64,000 nucleotides of DNA from positions 431,501 to 495,500 of the forward strand of contig NW_023501045.1 in NCBI RefSeq assembly GCF_014066305.1, read 5' to 3'. Positions 1-9,883 of this stretch are shown piece after piece. The notes beneath the pieces are model-generated. The model saw only the letters and a list, made by a program, of their open reading frames with translations. It was not told where the DNA came from and ran no database searches. Every line of letters starts with the position of its first letter. Position 1 is the first letter of the stretch. This DNA is from Letharia columbiana (Eukaryota > Ascomycota > Lecanoromycetes > Lecanorales > Parmeliaceae). Position numbers and translations under genes: made by a program.

Positions 1-1834
1 CTGGAGAAGCAAGATACGCACGTTGGAACAGGATGGATGGTCCCAGGCTAAGAATATCAACAAGTCCTTGCGCAACCATTCATTTCGAGGCCTCCCTGCG
101 TCATGCAGAGCCCACCATGGTGCGGGGGTCATCCTTTCTTTGCGTGTTGAACGCTTCAGGACCCGCTCCATGACCATGACGACCTACTACATTGTCAATG
201 TCCTGCTTCCATCCTCCAACATTGGTGAGACGCGAGTGGAATTCAAGGACACACATTACGGATGAAGAACCCCGCTTGACGTTGGGAGTACATATTCACT
301 TGAGCGCATATGGATGGCTGAAACAACGGCACTTGAACCATCGAATCGACTGGAGCATCAGCGACCAGATATCCCTGCGCGGTGTCCATCATTTCAAGCC
401 TCGCAGACTAGCACGAGTGTTTCGAAACGCTCCAATTGTACGTCCCGATCCACGAAACAATTTTCCTAGACACGGGTCGTGCCTATAAAATCCTCCTAGA
501 CACACAGTCTTCTGGAACAAACCCCGCCGGCTTTGGCTACAAACAGCATACGTACGGGGCATCTCACTATCGATTCATGCAAGTAATGATGCTTACATGA
601 TGTAAGCCTCCCACACTATCGCTCCGTCTCAACGTTACGGCTTGACCATGCGCAAGGCCCATCCAATCGATGTCGGCCCCACAAGCACCACCTCGGACGG
701 TCTGATCCTTCAACGTGCCGCTTCAACTCCATCAGCAGGAGCATCCTATCAGAGGATTACGAGATGTGGGGAAGGAGAGGTAGTTTGTACATACCCAACC
801 CCAATTGGGCGAACCATCCCACAGCGATAGCAACAGCGTTGCAACGTAACCTGATCATGTTGTTCTTTCCCTCGGCTGTAGCAACCCCGTTATGCTACGG
901 GACTTTAGGAAGATTGTCGTGGGAACAACCAGCAGACGATCGTGGTCGATCTCTGTGGAATCCTCATCCTAGGCCTAGAAAGCCGCTAAAGCTGTCGACT
1001 TTGTCTATCCCAGCCTATCAACCTCCTTTTCAGCACTAAAGTGAAAGAGACTGGAATACATCATGGTCCAGATTCTGGGGGAACCCTGCCAAGCAGTCCT
1101 AGAAGATCATCGAGTGTTGCAGCGGACGATCTGCAACGAACATCGAGATGGATATGGTTTGTGCGGTAATGGCTGGCCATTGTTCATGTACAACGACCTG
1201 ACACAGAACTTCCCCTCAAAACGTCGATGAACGGGAGAGAGAGTAGACCAGCAACAGACAAAATCACGGTAGCCCACGCGCCTGAGTCCTTGCCAGCTGA
1301 GCGTACCTCCATGCTGATATTCCGAGCGACACCCCCACACCGCCACAGATAAGGAACGAGGAATCCTTTGGACACAAGCAGGTCGTCGTCTTTGATATTT
1401 TGCAGATGCATAGCGGTCGTGGTTGATCTAAGAATAATTACCAATAGCTGACGGCACTCGTGCAGGGAAAGATAGTCAACCGTTGACGGGAAGTTGCACA
1501 GGAGATCGGATACGACATGGCACGGCTCAACTGGCATTGATCGGCTTGATTCTCGATGAACGGTTTGAACAGAGATGGACATGGAATCTTTCTCAGTCGA
1601 GGCTACGACCTGTATCAAGCAGATCGATTCCTTCGAAGAAACCATGGACCAGCAGAACGTGTATAAGGCGTCCTTCCCTCACGCAAGTTCTTCGGATTAT
1701 TCAAACACCGATCCACAACAGCGGGTTACGGTAGCTACGGACAATATCACATTCAAGCAACTACACGCCACGGCTGCCCGAACCCCTGGCCTAAACTCCC
1801 TCCCCCGGCTCAGCCCCTTCTTCATCACGTTACT
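1..1834. other. No supported gene; upstream accessory DNA
   Basis: No reading frame in this stretch has a recognisable domain, a convincing start and consistent splice sites. Between about 437 and 590 on the plus strand one frame reads LDTGR then YKILLDTQSSGT, which weakly recalls the DTG active-site region of pepsin-like aspartic proteases, but it stops at about 600 and nothing downstream extends it. It may be a decayed fragment. The 1.0-1.8 kb part contains the promoter and leader of the KP4-like gene. Confidence 0.4.
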
Positions 1835-2413
1835 ATGCATCCCTCCACAACCTTCGCTTCTCTCCTCGCCGTCACCAGTATCACCAGCGTCATCTCCACC
1901 GTCGCCGCCCTCGGACTCAACTGCCGCGGCTCCGGCCTCTGTCCCCTCGCCAGATTCGAAAACAAGGACCCCGAATCCATCGTCCAGATCCTCCGCGACG
2001 CCATCTACGCCACCTCCAAACCCTTGACGACCACGTACACCGAGGGCCAGCACGTAGTCTGCATCTCCTCGTCCGAATCCGTCACCATCGGCTCCGACAT
2101 CAGCAAGGGTATTGATGCATCCGGCGCTAGCGAGTCCACCGGCGGGAATTACAAACTCGACGTCGCAATCGGCACCGGAGGCATTTGCGCGTTTCCAAAT
2201 TACCTGAAGGCTGGCGCCAGCTTGACACTCGCGCAGATACAGCCGCTGGCGGATCAGGTGCTGGAGCATAAGTGTAAGACGTGTGGGAGTGCGACGGTCG
2301 ATTGGGGCAATAGTCCTAAGGATGGGTATTTGACGTTCAACTATGTAGAGGATCCATTCTGCGATGGGGATTGTATTTCCGGTGATGGCACTGCGGTGGC
2401 GAATAGCAAGTGA
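1835..2413 (+). CDS. Secreted KP4-like killer-toxin-fold protein
   Basis: Single-exon gene for 192 residues. Residues 1-25 form a hydrophobic signal peptide rich in Ser, Thr and Ala, ending near VAA, so the product is predicted to be secreted. The mature part begins with LNCRGSGLC and ends with a Cys-rich tail (KTCGS, a YLTFNYV strand, DPFCDGDC), giving eight cysteines. The N-terminal CRGS motif, an Ile/Val-rich helix and the NYV strand near the C-terminus match the KP4 killer-toxin family, known from a smut virus and widespread as chromosomal genes in ascomycetes. Family members are proposed to block calcium channels or act in fungal antagonism; that role is inferred here. It is convergent with the small Cys-rich gene at 2753-3182. 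The start is the only Met giving a signal peptide. Family assignment fairly sure; activity unknown. Confidence 0.8.
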   Translation: MHPSTTFASLLAVTSITSVISTVAALGLNCRGSGLCPLARFENKDPESIVQILRDAIYATSKPLTTTYTEGQHVVCISSSESVTIGSDISKGIDASGASESTGGNYKLDVAIGTGGICAFPNYLKAGASLTLAQIQPLADQVLEHKCKTCGSATVDWGNSPKDGYLTFNYVEDPFCDGDCISGDGTAVANSK

Positions 2414-2752
2414 GCGGCTGGCGAGATTGATAAGAGACAGGTTAAGGGTAGGGGGGCTGCTTCTGCGGAGGTCGAAGCGCGCTGGTATTGTTGAGAAGCT
2501 GCTGCTGATGGCGAGACAGTGAGGGTAACGTGTCACTATGATTCTTCATGCCCTTGTTACCGAGCCGAGATTACGGAGCTTCTGGGCGTTGTGTTTCCAT
2601 CCCTTCGTCACGATATTTCACGGTCCTCTACCCTTCAAACCGTCGTTACCGGACCGAGAGTTGGGAGTTTAACCTGTCATCCTTTTCGTTCTTCTTGATG
2701 TATTATCATCACCTATAGCACCCACATCAGTGTTATGTGCGAACCATTCCCC
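2414..2752. other. Shared 3' region of two convergent genes
   Basis: Holds the 3' ends of the KP4-like gene (plus) and the cystine-knot-like gene (minus). No ORF or structured terminator was recognised. Confidence 0.4.
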
Positions 2753-3182
2753 TCACATGTCAACGCACCGTTTGGAATCTTCCTCTTCCAACCAACCATC
2801 CGCAAGCAGTTCCTGGTAGTACTCTGACCCACCAGGCGACACACAAGTCGCGCCCATACTCGGCAGCTCGTGACAGTAGAGCTTGCCGCAGCAGAAATCC
2901 CCGTTGTAGACATTGCATCTTGCGTTGACTGTGGAACGTTATTATTCGCCAGCACCACCCCCAGCGGTGACTGTATGTAAATGATTATGTGGCGAGCGAC
3001 TCACGCGTAAGGCACTCTCCAGCCCTTGAACTACTACCACCATGGACCTTTTCTTGGCTGCCAGCTTGCATGTGTCGTCTCGACCAAACGATGAACGTGA
3101 CGGCGGCGGCGGTGGCGATGATGGCGAGAAGGGCGAGTCTGGGGATGAGGTGGAGCCGAGGAACGCGCATTGCGGAAGGCAC
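2753..3182 (-). CDS. Small cystine-knot-like Cys-rich protein, signal-anchored or secreted (two exons)
   Basis: Neither exon stands out alone; splicing joins them. Exon 1 is 3005-3182, intron 2929-3004 (GTGAGT...CACAG), exon 2 is 2753-2928, giving 117 residues. Residues about 13-33 form a hydrophobic segment (LIPRLALLAIIATAAAVTF) preceded by Arg, which would act as signal peptide or type II anchor. Across the splice junction the sequence reads ECLTLNARC, then DFCCGKLYC, then GATC. The spacing is C-x6-C-x7-CC-x4-C-x9-C, the layout of inhibitor cystine-knot (knottin) peptides. An acidic tail (LEEEDSKRCVDM) carries a seventh Cys. The perfect in-frame join of the Cys motif supports the splice model. 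The function is not known and I recognise no named family; membrane anchoring versus secretion cannot be settled. It sits tail to tail with the KP4-like gene. Confidence 0.62.
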
Positions 3183-4521
3183 TTTTTGTTTTTATCAAGT
3201 ACAGGATAGAAACAGTGACTATGGGAATGCGATTTTGATATTTGAATTGAATTGGATTTCAGAAGAAGAAAAAAAAGAAAAAAAAAGAGAGCTCATCACA
3301 CCAGTGTGACATGATACGGCCCGGTCACGGGGATCGGAAGGAACATGCTCGGTAAACTGCGTGAGGATGAAGAAGAAGAAGAAGAAGAAGAAGAAGCCAC
3401 GACTGATTTACCGGCGACAACAATTGGAGGACGACAAGCAAGCCACAAACAAGCATCCCCTCGCAGGCCTGCCCTTGCAAATCCCTAACAGGCGTCCGAG
3501 CATACCTGTAATGCATAATCGAAGAGACAGTTCAGCAAGGCGTACCTGCATGCCTAGCGTCCTTCTCGGTGACCCCAGTAACGCAGGGAAAAGCTCGGTT
3601 GCCACAGCGAAGGGAAGAGGGGGACAGATCATCTAGACTACCTATGTATTTGTATTGCGGAAGGAGGTGGAAAAGCAAGAGTCTGGATCATCGGATATGG
3701 AATCATTACTAATTCTGGCACATGGTTTGAAACGATGATTGTAAACTGACCGCCGCAGGCTCCGGGCCGCTGGCCGCGCCGCGGTCATGAGATTGGCGTC
3801 GTCTGGGTTTGCGCCGGAGCGAATATTGGAAAGACGCGGGCAGCGACCGCGATCCGATGTAGGTAGTGCTCGCATACATCAGTGTGGAACTGCTTGACCC
3901 GGAGCGGTGTCGACGGGAGCTGCCAGAGGTCGGGAAACCAAGGTGCTGGTAAGCCGACGAGTGCGTGGTCTGGAATCGGTAGGATTTGCCGGAGTACGGA
4001 AGAGGAAGGTGGGAAAGCAGCACACGGGTGCTGAAAAGCGCGGAGATAGGTCTTGGGCGATGTGTACGCAAGGAGGATAGTAGGATGGATGGGCGACAAG
4101 GAGGGTAATTGCACGGGAGGTGATAAAACGTATGCAGATAACTATCTCGCGCAAGAAGTAAGAATCAAGTCGGAAGCTAAGTAACGGGTATTGCTCGCTC
4201 TTGAAGAATCTTGTCCTATACATAGCAAGACAGTAAGAAGTCGCCAAGACGAAGTTGGTGTGTTCGAACGGTAGAGATGGGCAAAATGCGGCTGTCAATG
4301 CTCGACCATTACCCCAAAACTGCTTTCATACGACCTCGATCCTAAATACGCCATCCGTTCATAACGCTCCTAGTATCCAGGCTTCGAATAGTCGGTTCTG
4401 CCCGACTGGCTGCGCCCATCACCTCGCCCATCACCTCGCCCATCACCTCGTCCATCACCTCGTCCATCGTCGCCATAGTGCTTGAAATGCCGTCAGCCAT
4501 CATCATCACAGGGTTATAGAG
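3183..4521. other. Gene-free stretch with simple repeats
   Basis: No supported gene. It contains an A-rich tract near 3265-3295, a (GAA)n run at about 3367-3397 and the 12-bp tandem repeat listed separately. Overlapping frames on the minus strand at 3640-4300 lack domain content and splice consistency. Confidence 0.4.
4414..4469. repeat. 12-bp tandem repeat, about 4.5 copies
   Basis: The unit GCCCATCACCTC is repeated head to tail; the later copies change to GTCCATCACCTC. It lies just beyond the 3' end of the Mpv17-like gene in non-coding DNA. Confidence 0.85.
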
Positions 4522-5322
4522 TCAGCCTACCTTCCTCCTCAAAGCCTGAAGCCTCTTCTTCTTAGTCTGAGAGTTAATCCAGGTACCAATGACAAAGGCA
4601 ACAATATTGAAGAAAGGCACCCAAGTCTGCTCAGGCAAGAACTTCTGGGCAAAGGCCAATGCCAACGGCGAGACGACCCAGCTGACTTTCATCACAGGCA
4701 TGAAGCCGGCTCTGATGGTCGCTCTGATCTGGTGGAAGGTCCTGGCGCCGGCGATGACGGCCATGGAGGCGAGGTAGACTGTGTTCTGGATGGGTGCGAC
4801 CTGCAAATTGCGAAATATCAGCCCTGCTTTGCGCCTAAGGATGGTGCAGACATACGACCAAATTGCTAACGAGAATCTGCATAATCTTCGCCGTCAAACC
4901 CGTCCTCCCGGAAAACATTCTCTGCAGTATACTGATCAAGAAGTGGCCCAACGGCGCGCTGATGAAAGCGCCATACACTGCCATCTTTGGCACTCGAGAG
5001 TTGACGTAATGGCCGGATGGACCAACATCTTTTGCGATCCAAGAGGCGAGAACCTCTTGTAGAGCTGCGAGGGAGCCAGAAGTGAGCATTTTCGTGCGCA
5101 AGGGATTGGTTTGGAGCTGCTGGAGGTAGGCCTGGCTCGTGGAGATTGTCAGTCCTCCGGCACTGGAACATGAGACACTCCACTGCTTACAGCGAGGTAG
5201 CCTCGTGCCGTTTCGCCTCCCGTCAACCTCTCGCCGATCTCGTGCACGATCTCATGTTTCCGTCCTCCCAATCCAGGAATCGGAGTGTCCTTGACAGTCT
5301 CTTTCTCGAATTTGACGGACAT
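4522..5322 (-). CDS. Mpv17/PMP22-family peroxisomal or mitochondrial membrane protein
   Basis: Three exons on the minus strand: 5191-5322, 4856-5131 and 4522-4800, with introns of 59 and 55 nt (GTAAGC...CCAG and GTATGT...GCAG). Exon lengths are all multiples of three and give 228 residues. The body contains NPLRTKMLTSG and LQEVLASW at the start of the domain, YGAFISAPLGHF in the middle, and TWVPFFNIVAFVIGTW followed by a Lys/Arg tail at the end, which are the hallmarks of the Mpv17/PMP22/Sym1 family of four-pass organelle membrane channels. The N-terminal 44 residues (MSVKFEKETVK...) are a polar extension. The reading frame stays open about 57 nt upstream of this Met, so a longer first exon cannot be excluded. 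Whether it resides in peroxisome or mitochondrion is not decidable here. Confidence 0.82.
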
Positions 5323-6248
5323 GATTGGCTGGTCGCGAGGACAGAGGGCGAGGCCACGGGCGTTGTCAAGATATCTGGATATCAGTCAGTCAGCCAGTTA
5401 GCTGCTAGGGGTCAAAAACAATGGTGCACACACTATGGATGGTTTGAGGTCCGCGAGGGATTGTTTTGTTTTCGGGTGAGATAAGCCGAGGTGTTGCTGG
5501 CAAGGTGGGGAAAGCTTCGACGGTCTGGTTGCAACAAAAACAGAGAAGCAAGATACGCGTTATTCTCAACCCAAATTCGAAACCAGAATCCAGCAAATAT
5601 GCTCGAGGCGTCGTCTCGAATGGAGTGTGAAAGAGGTGGAGCCGACAGACGATGAAAGGCATGCGAACTTGGAGTTGCCGCTAGTCCACGTCGAGACTGA
5701 CAGGGATCTGGCGTCGCATGGCCAGTCGCGACCCTGGGTTGCTGCACCTGCTGCCGAGGAGCAAATTGTGAAAGGCATCGAGATCTTATATAAAAACGGA
5801 CGATACGAGCGGCATCTTACGCTTTCACAACTTTCATTATGTTCTTGGAACGGAGTCGTGGGCTGCGAACCCCATTGTTATGCCATTCGCAGGTTGCTGA
5901 AGAATTGAAGGCCGTAAATCATTAATCGAACCCCGAATGGACTGCTTGATTACGCAACTACCTACTGCACAAGTCATCAGAACAGCACGCACAAATCTGA
6001 ACGCGAATCATTGCCTGGTTGCATGCTGTCCAGGCCGTCAGGGTCATTATATCTGAAGCTCAACCCGGAGACATTCGGTCGGTCCCATGCAGTTGAAGCC
6101 TCTAAAGCCATCCAGGCTAAAGGTCTTCCTCCTCCAGGGAGTTGATTTTGATGGTAGGGATATAGAATCAAACAAGGACAATCTTTTCCTCTCGAGTACC
6201 CGAAAAGATCAAATGCCCTCTTAAAGCCTCTAACGCCTGATGACCCCT
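5323..6248. other. Intergenic, no gene seen
   Basis: Promoter side of the Mpv17-like gene and 3' side of the orphan secreted protein gene. Short frames on both strands have no recognisable content. Confidence 0.35.
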
Positions 6249-7220
6249 TTACATCTTTTCCTGCTGCCCCAACCTCGTGTCCAAAATCTCAGTTGTCTCC
6301 AGCGTTCCATTCAACAACATCCCCCCATTCACCATCGTCTGAAAGTCCCCGCAAGACCAATCGCTCGTAAGGACCTCTAAGGCTTGCTGCAATAGCTGAC
6401 CAAGCAGTTCCTGCGCGTTCGACAGCGTTGGCCTCGTGGGGCCGTCATTCTTGCTGAGAAGTGGCCCGTTTGTCATGACGGAGATAAAAGCTTGGCCACG
6501 GGATGTATCGACGGCATAGTCTTGGACGAGGGCTACGAGGAGGTTGTTGGCAGAGAGAGCACTGGTTTTGGTTTTGGAAAGTTGGGTTGTTATGGCGGGT
6601 AGGGCGCTGGGGGAGGTCAGGGAGGTGTGCCAGGTTATTAGGTAGCTGAAAAGTGCTGAGGAGAGCATGATTAGCTTAGAAGTCTGAGTTACCAGAGTTT
6701 CTTGCTTGACCTACACCAGATCTATCTCACTGTCAGTAACCGTCACATGTCTTGCTTCTAGAACCAAATTGTATTGACCTACACTATAAGCGCCATAGAA
6801 TATTTCTGCCGGCCCCGGCACCATAAGCCCAGGTACCGGCTCCGTGCATTCCTCCGGCTTGGTCAGATTCGTACAAACGTAGCTAGCCGTTCGGTTTCTC
6901 TCATATGTCAGCCGCATGAAGCACGTTGCCCACGGCTCATCTATTCGGCATTGGCATGGCGTGAGTACGCTTTGTGTAGCTGTGCAGATTGTGGTGCTGG
7001 TGTTCCAGTTCTTCATCCAGTCTGTCATGCCCAAAGTGACCCAGCATGATGGATCGGGAAAGGGTAGGATGGTAGTGGTAGTGCCGTCATTAGTGGTTGA
7101 GGGGGTGAGGTTTTGGCAGGCGGCAACGGCTTTCTGCTGAGCTCGTTGAGCGGCGGTTGTGGTGTTGGCGGTGATGCATTTTGTGAGGTACAAGAGAAAC
7201 AGAGTCGTGACGGCATGCAT
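6249..7220 (-). CDS. Hypothetical secreted glycoprotein (two exons)
   Basis: I do not recognise a family. Exon 1 is 6731-7220 and exon 2 is 6249-6655, separated by a 75-nt intron (GTGAGA...CTCAG) that joins the frames at phase 1, giving 298 residues. Residues 1-18 (MHAVTTLFLLYLTKCITA) form a signal peptide. The mature N-terminal part is rich in Thr and Asn, with several N-x-S/T sequons (NTT, NTST, NRT, NLT) and about seven cysteines in the middle region, suggesting a disulphide-bonded, glycosylated extracellular protein. The C-terminal half has few cysteines and an amphipathic region around QELLGQLLQQALEVL. The donor used here (A|GTGAGA) is not the only one possible; the GTGTAG donor nearby would break the frame. 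Confidence 0.6.
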
Positions 7221-8001
7221 TTTGTGTACTGAGAAGAGTTCAATGACGTTGAATTAAGGATCATAAAACATTGTTGACCACGTCCGAGCTTTTACGGAGT
7301 CTTCTTCCATAAACAAGATCTGGGGGCTTGAGCAAAACTTCGCCATCTCGTTGAGCGCATGAAATTCTTGATGCGCATGTACGTAAAGGCATGCGCGACT
7401 TCTTGCGGGGAAAACATCGAATAGGAAGGTTTTCAATAAGCGCCTCATATATTATCATTAAGGAATAGACATGGGACTGATGATTCAGTGTTTCGATGAC
7501 TTGATTCTTTAACAGTAAGCGGCAATACGTACGACTCCCCGGAGTAAACCGCGTATGTTACATGTCGTTCACAATCAAACAATGAATTCAAGCTTCTGAC
7601 ACGGATACTCGAAAAGCTTTTGTTCTTTGAAGGCAGCAAAGGAAAGAGGGTAGCATGGAATCGAGAAAAGAATTCAGTAAATCGAGTTCCATATGTGCAC
7701 GAACTTTTTTGTAGATTTGAATACCGCTTGCAAGTCGTCTGGTGCAATTGAAAGGCGATAGAGCACTAGCACGGACGCTGGGGACAGTCTAAAATCAAGG
7801 TGACCTGATCTCTTATTGATGTTCCACTGTAAAGCCAGTCATGAGCTCCAAGCTGTGCATTCGAAGCAACATCACTGGCACAACACTGCTGGACCCAAGA
7901 GCAGCAAAGCTGGATAAAGCCAGTGCTTCACCCAACAATTTCTGTGGACCGAGAATGCGTGCTCTTAGTGGAACACGCATGCGCCATGCTCAACAAACCC
8001 A
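7221..8001. other. Intergenic, no gene seen
   Basis: Only short overlapping frames without domain features. It includes the promoter of the secreted protein gene (minus) and the 3' side of the GFA-like gene. Confidence 0.35.
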
Positions 8002-8898
8002 TCATGATTTTTTATCATTCCCTTCCGCCGCGTCTTCCTCACGCTTCCTCTTCTTGTCTTGTTCGGGTGAATCCTCAATCAGCTCGCTGTCGTTACTGAT
8101 GCCTGACCACTTCGGCTTGCCGTCATTGATGTCGAGGATCCGACGAGTGTAGAACATGTGGCAGCTAGGTAGTGACCATCAGCAGGTTTCCTTGAGGGGT
8201 TTGAAAAACACCTGACAATGCTCACCTAGGGTCAAAGTTCTTCCTGTCCTCAGGAGACTTGAAGTTGATCAGGGTCGGAAACAGCAGGATCATATTCCTT
8301 CCCTCGTCCATGATAGGTGTACGGCAGTAAGCACAGCTGACTTTGCATGGCAGCTTGTGCACGGTAGTCTTTTCTGAGCTCTCGTACCAGCCCAGGTCGC
8401 TGTGACCGTGGGTGAAGTTGATGTCTTCCTTATGAAAGATGGCTGCCCACTGGAATGGTGCTCCTAAAAGATATGGGGTCAGCATATACTTTCTGAACAA
8501 GGGCAGAGAGGATATTTCGTACCATGAAGCTTCTGACACGTCGTACAATGGCAGTATTTGGAATCCAGCGGCTTCTCCCTACTCAGTTGGTACCGGATCT
8601 TACCGCAATGACAGCTGGCTTCATAGCGAGCGTGAAAGTTTGGGTCGCTGTCGTGGACCTTGTAGGGTGCTCTATGCTTCCATGCGTTGAGGTCGCCTTC
8701 AGTATTTCCCTCATCGCCATTGTCGCCGTTGGCGCGGTATGAAGATGTATGTTCAGCCATGGTTCTAGTACTGGTGTGAAAGTGAAATACGTTGATGCGG
8801 GAGAGTGTTCGAGGTGCTGGACTGATGGTGCGTGATGTGAGATATGATTGAGCGGAGCTTGACAGTAAACGGTGTGCCTTCAAGATTCTAGAGGCCAT
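8002..8898 (-). CDS. GFA/CENP-V-domain protein (glutathione-dependent formaldehyde-activating-like)
   Basis: Three exons: 8523-8898, 8226-8463 and 8002-8164, with introns of 59 and 61 nt, giving 258 residues. The GFA domain (about residues 93-215) has the expected zinc ligands: SCHCGKIRY at 95-103, YCHCTTCQKLHG at 115-126 and SCAYCRTP further on. The family folds around two zinc ions; members bind glutathione adducts of formaldehyde or have unknown small-molecule substrates, and the exact substrate here is unknown. Residues 1-46 are Arg/Ser-rich with few acidic residues, resembling a mitochondrial presequence; a second Met at 47 would give a cytosolic form. The C-terminus is Lys/Glu-rich (EQDKKRKREED), a possible nuclear signal. 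The gene is divergent from the Ppo oxygenase gene. Confidence 0.85.
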
Positions 8899-9883
8899 AG
8901 ATCAACTGAAAAGTTATAAGAGGAATTATGTTGTGTGTGAGAGAGAGAAGGGGTGCATTAGAGGCAGGCACGCGAGTTCCAAATTGGATGTTAATGATGA
9001 CATCGCCTTTTTTTAAGGTGACGCGCCGGTCATTTTCAATGAACCCTGCGGCCCCAATTTCAAAAGGTTCTTTTTGGGTATACCGTCTATCCTAACCACC
9101 ACGCAGTAGCTGGGGGATGTTAGTGAAGCAGAGATGGCATTGGAAGACAGATCTGCCAGTATGGTCATGTCTGGAGTCGAATGGCAAACAAATATGTTTC
9201 ACGGGTGAGAGCAAGGGTCCGCTGCTAACGTTCCTTAGCGCCATCTCATACAAGTGCAATGCGAGGTCAACGAAAGAAAGCAGTCGCCTTCAGATGCCTT
9301 CAGATAGTCCAAGATGCGTTGTCGAAGACGATCAGCCTGGCATTGTTTACGAGCCAACCCTGATCTTGTCAGAATCTCTTCGATGGGAGGTCATGCAAAG
9401 ATCTGCAATTGAGCACTGAGCAGGAAAGGAAAGCAAGCGTTTAGCAAAGGAAGGCACCAACACTGTTTCATCTTCTGATAGAGGTTGGAGTACGAACTGC
9501 TCTCAGTGAATGAGGGAGAGGCGGTTACGCTTCGAAGTGATAGGGCTGGCTTCTGTGTCTCCTCGTAATGCTATGCTGAAAGCAAAGGAAGACATCTCCG
9601 AGTCTCCTTGGGTGAATGGCTCTGCTTTGTCTCTCATACTGGGGGTTGAGGGATACCTCTTCCTCGTACCTTCCTAAATACCTCCACAAGCGAGGTTTAC
9701 ATCATCAAATCTCGCCTCCTACCTTCCCTCTCCAAGCGTCCCTGCTGAGTCTCGCCTTGTCTATACCATCCTGTATTATCTCTCCCCTTCATCCACGCAA
9801 AACCTTCTTCTCCGACCACTGCTTGCGGATCTCGTACTTCCTTTTCTTCCTCTCTTCATTCATCTCATTCACATCCTCCCACC
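8899..9883. promoter_or_regulatory. Divergent intergenic region with pyrimidine-rich leader of the Ppo gene
   Basis: No supported gene. The last 180 nt before the Ppo ATG are strongly C/T-rich (for example TCTCCCCTTCATCC and TTCCTTTTCTTCCTCTC), a common feature of fungal promoters and leaders near the transcription start. The start context CACCATGCC fits a fungal Kozak site. Confidence 0.5.

Noticed and set aside
1184..1645. 153-codon minus-strand frame upstream of the KP4-like gene
   Set aside because: No domain, signal peptide or splice logic, and base use resembles intergenic DNA.
1575..2027. 150-codon plus frame overlapping the KP4-like gene
   Set aside because: Its second half is the Pro/Ser-rich shadow of the real gene in another frame.
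4250..4275. GTTCGAAC as a possible tRNA T-loop
   Set aside because: No acceptor-stem pairing or D-loop at the right distance on either strand.
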